Assembly: GCA_964582365.1 (NCBI GenBank)
Contig: CAZOQV010000028.1
Span: forward strand, 1-7,349
Direction of reading: 5' to 3'
Length of the DNA: 7,349 nucleotides
Source of the DNA: WARW01 sp964582365
Lineage (GTDB): Bacteria; Patescibacteriota; Microgenomatia; UBA12405
Numbering within the stretch: the first letter of the stretch is position 1; each line of letters starts with the position of its first letter. Made by a program: the position numbers and the translations under genes. Below the pieces are notes generated by a model. The model was given only the letters and a program-made list of their open reading frames with translations, had not been told where the DNA came from and ran no database searches. Of the stretch, positions 5,589 through 7,349 are shown piece by piece.

Positions 5589-5981
5589 ATGTTAAGGAGA
5601 AAAATATGGTTAATAGTGACGTTTTTAATTAGTTTTGGATTTGTTTTGAAAAATTCTGTCTTGGCACAACACGGATATGACCCTTTTTATGGTTGTTCTG
5701 CTACATCAATTAATACTGCTTTGGGTTGTATACCAATAGAAATGAATATATTTATACCTTGGTTAATGACTTGGTTATTTGGAGTAGCAGGTGGAATTGC
5801 CTTTTTACTGATGGTCTATGGATTTATTTTAATTGCATCTTCTGGTGGAGATGAAAAGAAAATACAGGGAGCTAAAGAGACGATTACTTCGGCAATAGTT
5901 GGACTATTGATTTGTGTTTTTTCAGTATTTATTTTAAGACTGATTACTGTTAATATTTTACAAATTCCAGGAATAAGTTAA
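5589..5981 (+). CDS. T4SS-pilin-like membrane protein 1 (VirB2/TrbC-type)
   Basis: The protein has 130 residues. The N-terminus MLRRK plus a hydrophobic run and SVLA|Q is a clear signal peptide (cut after residue 26). A short outside segment with two Cys (36 and 47) leads to two TM helices (about 58-82 and 101-123) joined by a small charged loop, ASSGGDEKKIQGAKETI. This layout is that of VirB2/TrbC-like pilins and of the T4SS_pilin family common in CPR bacteria. An in-frame AGGAG within codons 3-4 (the Arg-Arg codons) is not usable as a Shine-Dalgarno for this start; the gene appears leaderless. It overlaps the next gene by 1 nt (TAATG), a coupled pair. No ATPase or channel genes of a secretion system lie in the window, so membership of a working T4SS is unproven. 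Confidence 0.75.
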   Translation: MLRRKIWLIVTFLISFGFVLKNSVLAQHGYDPFYGCSATSINTALGCIPIEMNIFIPWLMTWLFGVAGGIAFLLMVYGFILIASSGGDEKKIQGAKETITSAIVGLLICVFSVFILRLITVNILQIPGIS

Positions 5982-6307
5982 TGATAAATATTTTAACTAA
6001 TAAAGTTTTAGCAGCAGATGTAGTTTTACCAACTGACCCAACAGGATTTACTGATATAGGAAGTATTATTGGTGGAAACGGCACACGCAAAGGGCTTTTG
6101 CCATATATTTATGTAGTAGCTGGATTAATTTTATTGTTAATGTTAATTAGTGGTGGAATTGGATTAATGACATCGGCAGGAAACCCAGATAAATCAAAGG
6201 TGGCTTGGGGAAAAATCACTGGTGGATTAATTGGATTTTTAATTATATTTGTGTCTTATTTTATCGCCAAGATTGTGGAAGTGTTGTTGGGTGTGAGTTT
6301 TATGTAA
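5981..6307 (+). CDS. T4SS-pilin-like membrane protein 2
   Basis: The protein has 108 residues. Two TM helices (about 41-64 and 79-102) flank the loop SAGNPDKSKVAWGKITGG, matching the Gly-x-x-[DN]-x-x-Lys-x-x-x-[AG] loop of its neighbour and of T4SS_pilin-type proteins. The N-terminus is short, MINILTNKVLAADVV, with a possible signal cut after VLA, but it has almost no hydrophobic core; the protein may be inserted uncut. The start overlaps the previous stop by 1 nt, with GGA 9-11 nt upstream, indicating translational coupling. The two proteins are diverged paralogues with the same layout and may assemble together. Followed by repeat R3, where transcription probably ends. Confidence 0.72.
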   Translation: MINILTNKVLAADVVLPTDPTGFTDIGSIIGGNGTRKGLLPYIYVVAGLILLLMLISGGIGLMTSAGNPDKSKVAWGKITGGLIGFLIIFVSYFIAKIVEVLLGVSFM

Positions 6308-6310
6308 AAA

Positions 6311-6424
6311 CAAAACCCTTCCATCCTTCGGACACCTTCCCTTGACAGGGCAGGAAATTTTTTATTTAAATCCTCTCTCCCCGATGTTCATCGGGGTATC
6401 TCCCCTTAACAAAGGGAGAGAATT
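6311..6424. repeat. Structured hairpin repeat R3 between pilin genes and uppS
   Basis: Same order as R2: AACCCTTCCA, small hairpin TCC-TTC-GGA (6324-6332), CCTTCCCTTG, an insert absent from R2 (CCTTCCCTTG 6335-6344 faces CAGGGCAGGAAA), TTTAAATCCTCTCTCC (6365-6380), hairpin CCCCGAT/ATCGGGG (6379-6396), and the 22-nt CTCCC/GGGAG block (6398-6419), then AATTTTA. It fills the gap between convergent genes, starting 3 nt after the pilin stop and ending at the uppS stop. Confidence 0.82.
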
Positions 6425-6427
6425 TTA
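6399..6427 (+). terminator. Likely terminator of the pilin-like operon
   Basis: The 3' hairpin of R3 (TCTCCC/GGGAGA) is followed on the + strand by a T-rich stretch (AATTTTATTTT) running into the uppS stop codon. On the minus strand there is no comparable T-tract, so it suits the pilin operon better than uppS. Confidence 0.5.
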
Positions 6428-7126
6428 TTTTCCCATTCGGCGGTCGCGTTGTTGGTACCAATAAATAGCTTCATCGAGTTTGGCTGGAGTAAAATCGGGC
6501 CAAAGAATATCGGTAAAATAAAGTTCAGCATAAGAAGTTTGCCAAAGAAGAAAATTGGATAGTCGAAATTCTCCACCCGGACGAATAACTAAATCAGGAT
6601 CTGGCTGATCGTGAGTATATAAATATTTGGAAACTAATTCTTCGTTGACTTGAGATGGTTTAATACCATCTTTAATTATATTTTTAATAGCAGTAACAAT
6701 TTCATCACGACCACCATAATTGAGAGCAACATTAAATTTGAGACGTTCTTGATCAAGAATCATGTCAACGATTTTTTTAATAGCTTTGCGAACTTTGAGA
6801 GGAAAAGCTTGAAAATTACCTAAAACAAAAAATTTAATGCCTGATTTTTTATATTCTTCACTTTTTTCTTTAACAATTCTGATTAATAGATTAAAAATAC
6901 CTTTAACTTCGGCAACAGAACGTTTACGCCAATTTTCAGTAGATAAGGCATAAACAGTAAGATGAGTAATCCCAATTTCTTTGCAATGATCAATTATTTT
7001 TTCTAAATTTTGGGCACCGGCTTTGTGACCATCGCCAGAAGGAAGATTGCGAGCGGTGGCCCAACGACGATTTCCGTCCATAATAATGGCGATGTGTTTT
7101 GGTAAAGTATTTTTATCAATTTCCAT
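6425..7126 (-). CDS. uppS: Undecaprenyl diphosphate synthase (cis-prenyltransferase)
   Basis: The protein has 233 residues, normal for the family. UppS adds isopentenyl units to farnesyl diphosphate to make the C55 lipid carrier for peptidoglycan and other cell wall polymers; it acts at the cytoplasmic membrane. All core motifs are present: HIAIIMDGNRRWA (11-23) with the catalytic Asp, GHKAGA (33-38), LTVYALSTENW, LNYGGRDEI, and near the C-terminus DPDLVIRPGGEFRLSNFLLWQ followed by YAELYF. In that last motif most bacteria have RTGGE/RTSGE then Q/H-R; here Pro replaces Thr and Phe replaces Gln/His, while the Arg, Glu and SNFLLW residues are kept. The ATG at 7126 is the only sensible start; no Shine-Dalgarno precedes it. 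Downstream of the rRNA terminator on the same strand, it seems to have its own promoter. Confidence 0.96.
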   Translation of the reverse strand: MEIDKNTLPKHIAIIMDGNRRWATARNLPSGDGHKAGAQNLEKIIDHCKEIGITHLTVYALSTENWRKRSVAEVKGIFNLLIRIVKEKSEEYKKSGIKFFVLGNFQAFPLKVRKAIKKIVDMILDQERLKFNVALNYGGRDEIVTAIKNIIKDGIKPSQVNEELVSKYLYTHDQPDPDLVIRPGGEFRLSNFLLWQTSYAELYFTDILWPDFTPAKLDEAIYWYQQRDRRMGK

Positions 7127-7142
7127 ATGATTGTTTAGTCGT

Positions 7143-7151
7143 AGTTTAGCA
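7143..7151 (-). promoter_or_regulatory. Extended -10 promoter of uppS
   Basis: Minus strand TG-C-TAAACT lies 16 nt before the uppS ATG; the mRNA leader would be about 10 nt without Shine-Dalgarno. Its TG directly continues the T-tract of the rRNA terminator. A second possible box, TAAACA 5 nt before the ATG, would make the mRNA fully leaderless. Confidence 0.45.
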
Positions 7152-7178
7152 AAAAAAACCTCCGAAGTTACTCGGAGG
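7151..7178 (-). terminator. Rho-independent terminator after the rRNA genes
   Basis: A 7-bp stem CCTCCGA 7159-7165/TCGGAGG 7172-7178 with 6-nt loop is followed on the minus strand by eight T (7158-7151). The opposite side also has ATTTTT (7179-7184), so it may work both ways. It closes the rRNA transcription unit before uppS. Confidence 0.9.
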
Positions 7179-7207
7179 ATTTTTAGATTAAAATTAATTC
7201 ACATTTT

Positions 7208-7260
7208 GTTTAGAGCCGAACTGTTAGTACCAGAAAGCCACACCCTAGTCTTGCGACTAC
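7208..7260 (-). rRNA. Sequence like the extreme 3' end of 23S rRNA
   Basis: Minus strand: a hairpin TAGTC-GCAA-GACTA (7246-7259) with a GNRA loop, then CTGGTACTAACAG (7233-7221) and TTCGGCTCTAAAC. The end of bacterial 23S rRNA has the same order: a GNRA hairpin, C(C/T)GGTACTAAT(A/G), then a GGCTTAACC-type end. The match is short and the preceding body of 23S is missing, because the 16S 3' end lies only about 46 nt upstream. It may be a remnant of a deleted operon, a split 23S, or an assembly joint. Confidence 0.5.
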
Positions 7261-7275
7261 GGAATGGTTGAGATG

Positions 7276-7296
7276 ATCCAATCTTATGGATTGGAT
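7276..7296 (-). other. Perfect hairpin in the rRNA spacer
   Basis: ATCCAATC and GATTGGAT form an 8-bp stem with a 5-nt loop, about 10 nt beyond the 16S 3' end. Three outer pairs (GAG/CTC) could extend it across an internal loop. The position suits a processing or folding element of the rRNA precursor; this is inference. Confidence 0.55.
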
Positions 7297-7305
7297 ATAA
7301 ACCTC

Positions 7306-7349
7306 AAAGGAGGTGATCCATCCGCACCTTCCAGTACGGATACCTTGTT
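7306..7349 (-). rRNA. rrs: 16S rRNA, 3' end only
   Basis: Minus strand: AACAAGGTATCCGTAC, then GGATCACCTCCTTT, the conserved 16S end with an intact anti-Shine-Dalgarno CCTCC. Helix 45 is formed by CCGTACT-GGAA-GGTGCGG: the GGAA loop (dimethylation site of KsgA) is kept, and the last pairs differ from E. coli but still match up, which supports a real gene. The rest lies beyond the right edge. Confidence 0.95.

Noticed and set aside
5594..5632. AGGAG followed by an ATG (5606) opening a short out-of-frame ORF inside pilin gene 1
   Set aside because: The frame ends after 8 codons; the AGGAG is explained by the Arg-Arg codons of the signal peptide, and the main frame from 5589 is clearly real.
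7262..7305. Possible tRNA in the 16S downstream spacer
   Set aside because: Too short, and no T-arm or anticodon arm pattern; only a single hairpin is present.

Overview
This window looks like part of a small-genome, AT-rich bacterium of the Candidate Phyla Radiation (Patescibacteria). That placement is inference. It rests on the low GC, the two T4SS-pilin-like membrane proteins, a PH-domain protein followed by a tiny two-TM protein of a type I associate with CPR genomes, a degenerate phosphatase-like/TM/propeller protein, and G/C-rich hairpin repeats packed into short intergenic gaps. No plasmid, phage, IS or CRISPR signature is visible.

Layout, left to right. (1) 1-396, + strand: the 3' most of a tmRNA gene (ssrA), with its 5' end outside the window. 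(2) 397-471: a double-hairpin repeat between convergent ssrA and smpB. (3) 472-885, - strand: smpB, the protein partner of tmRNA. (4) 900-989: a second hairpin repeat. (5) 992-3767, - strand: a three-gene membrane operon, read as PH-domain protein, then a 76-aa two-TM protein, then a 594-aa phosphatase-like/TM/propeller protein. (6) 3814-5556, - strand: a secreted coiled-coil + SpoIID/LytB peptidoglycan protein. (7) 5589-6307, + strand, divergent from it: two overlapping pilin-like genes. (8) 6311-6424: a third hairpin repeat between convergent pilin genes and uppS. (9) 6425-7126, - strand: uppS (undecaprenyl diphosphate synthase). (10) 7143-7349: an rRNA region on the - strand with the 3' end of 16S rRNA, a structured spacer, a piece resembling the extreme 3' end of 23S rRNA, and a strong terminator. 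The body of 23S is absent.

The genes fall into three functional groups: ribosome rescue (ssrA + smpB), the cell envelope (UppS lipid carrier synthesis, SpoIID peptidoglycan remodelling, pilin-like proteins, membrane sensors) and rRNA.

The most striking pattern is in the starts. Upstream of smpB, the PH-domain gene, the SpoIID gene and the first pilin gene there is an extended -10 box (TGnTAnAAT or TGATATACT) only 5-6 nt before the start codon, and no Shine-Dalgarno in between. Transcription should therefore begin at or next to the start codon, giving leaderless mRNAs. Genes inside operons differ: the 76-aa gene has a clear GGAGG site, and the 16S 3' end keeps an intact anti-Shine-Dalgarno. 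The pattern also resolves the smpB start (GTG at 885, not the ATG at 963, which lies inside a repeat). A second theme is a family of structured repeats whose hairpin arms differ between copies while base pairing is kept. One degenerate copy appears to lie inside the signal peptide of the SpoIID protein.
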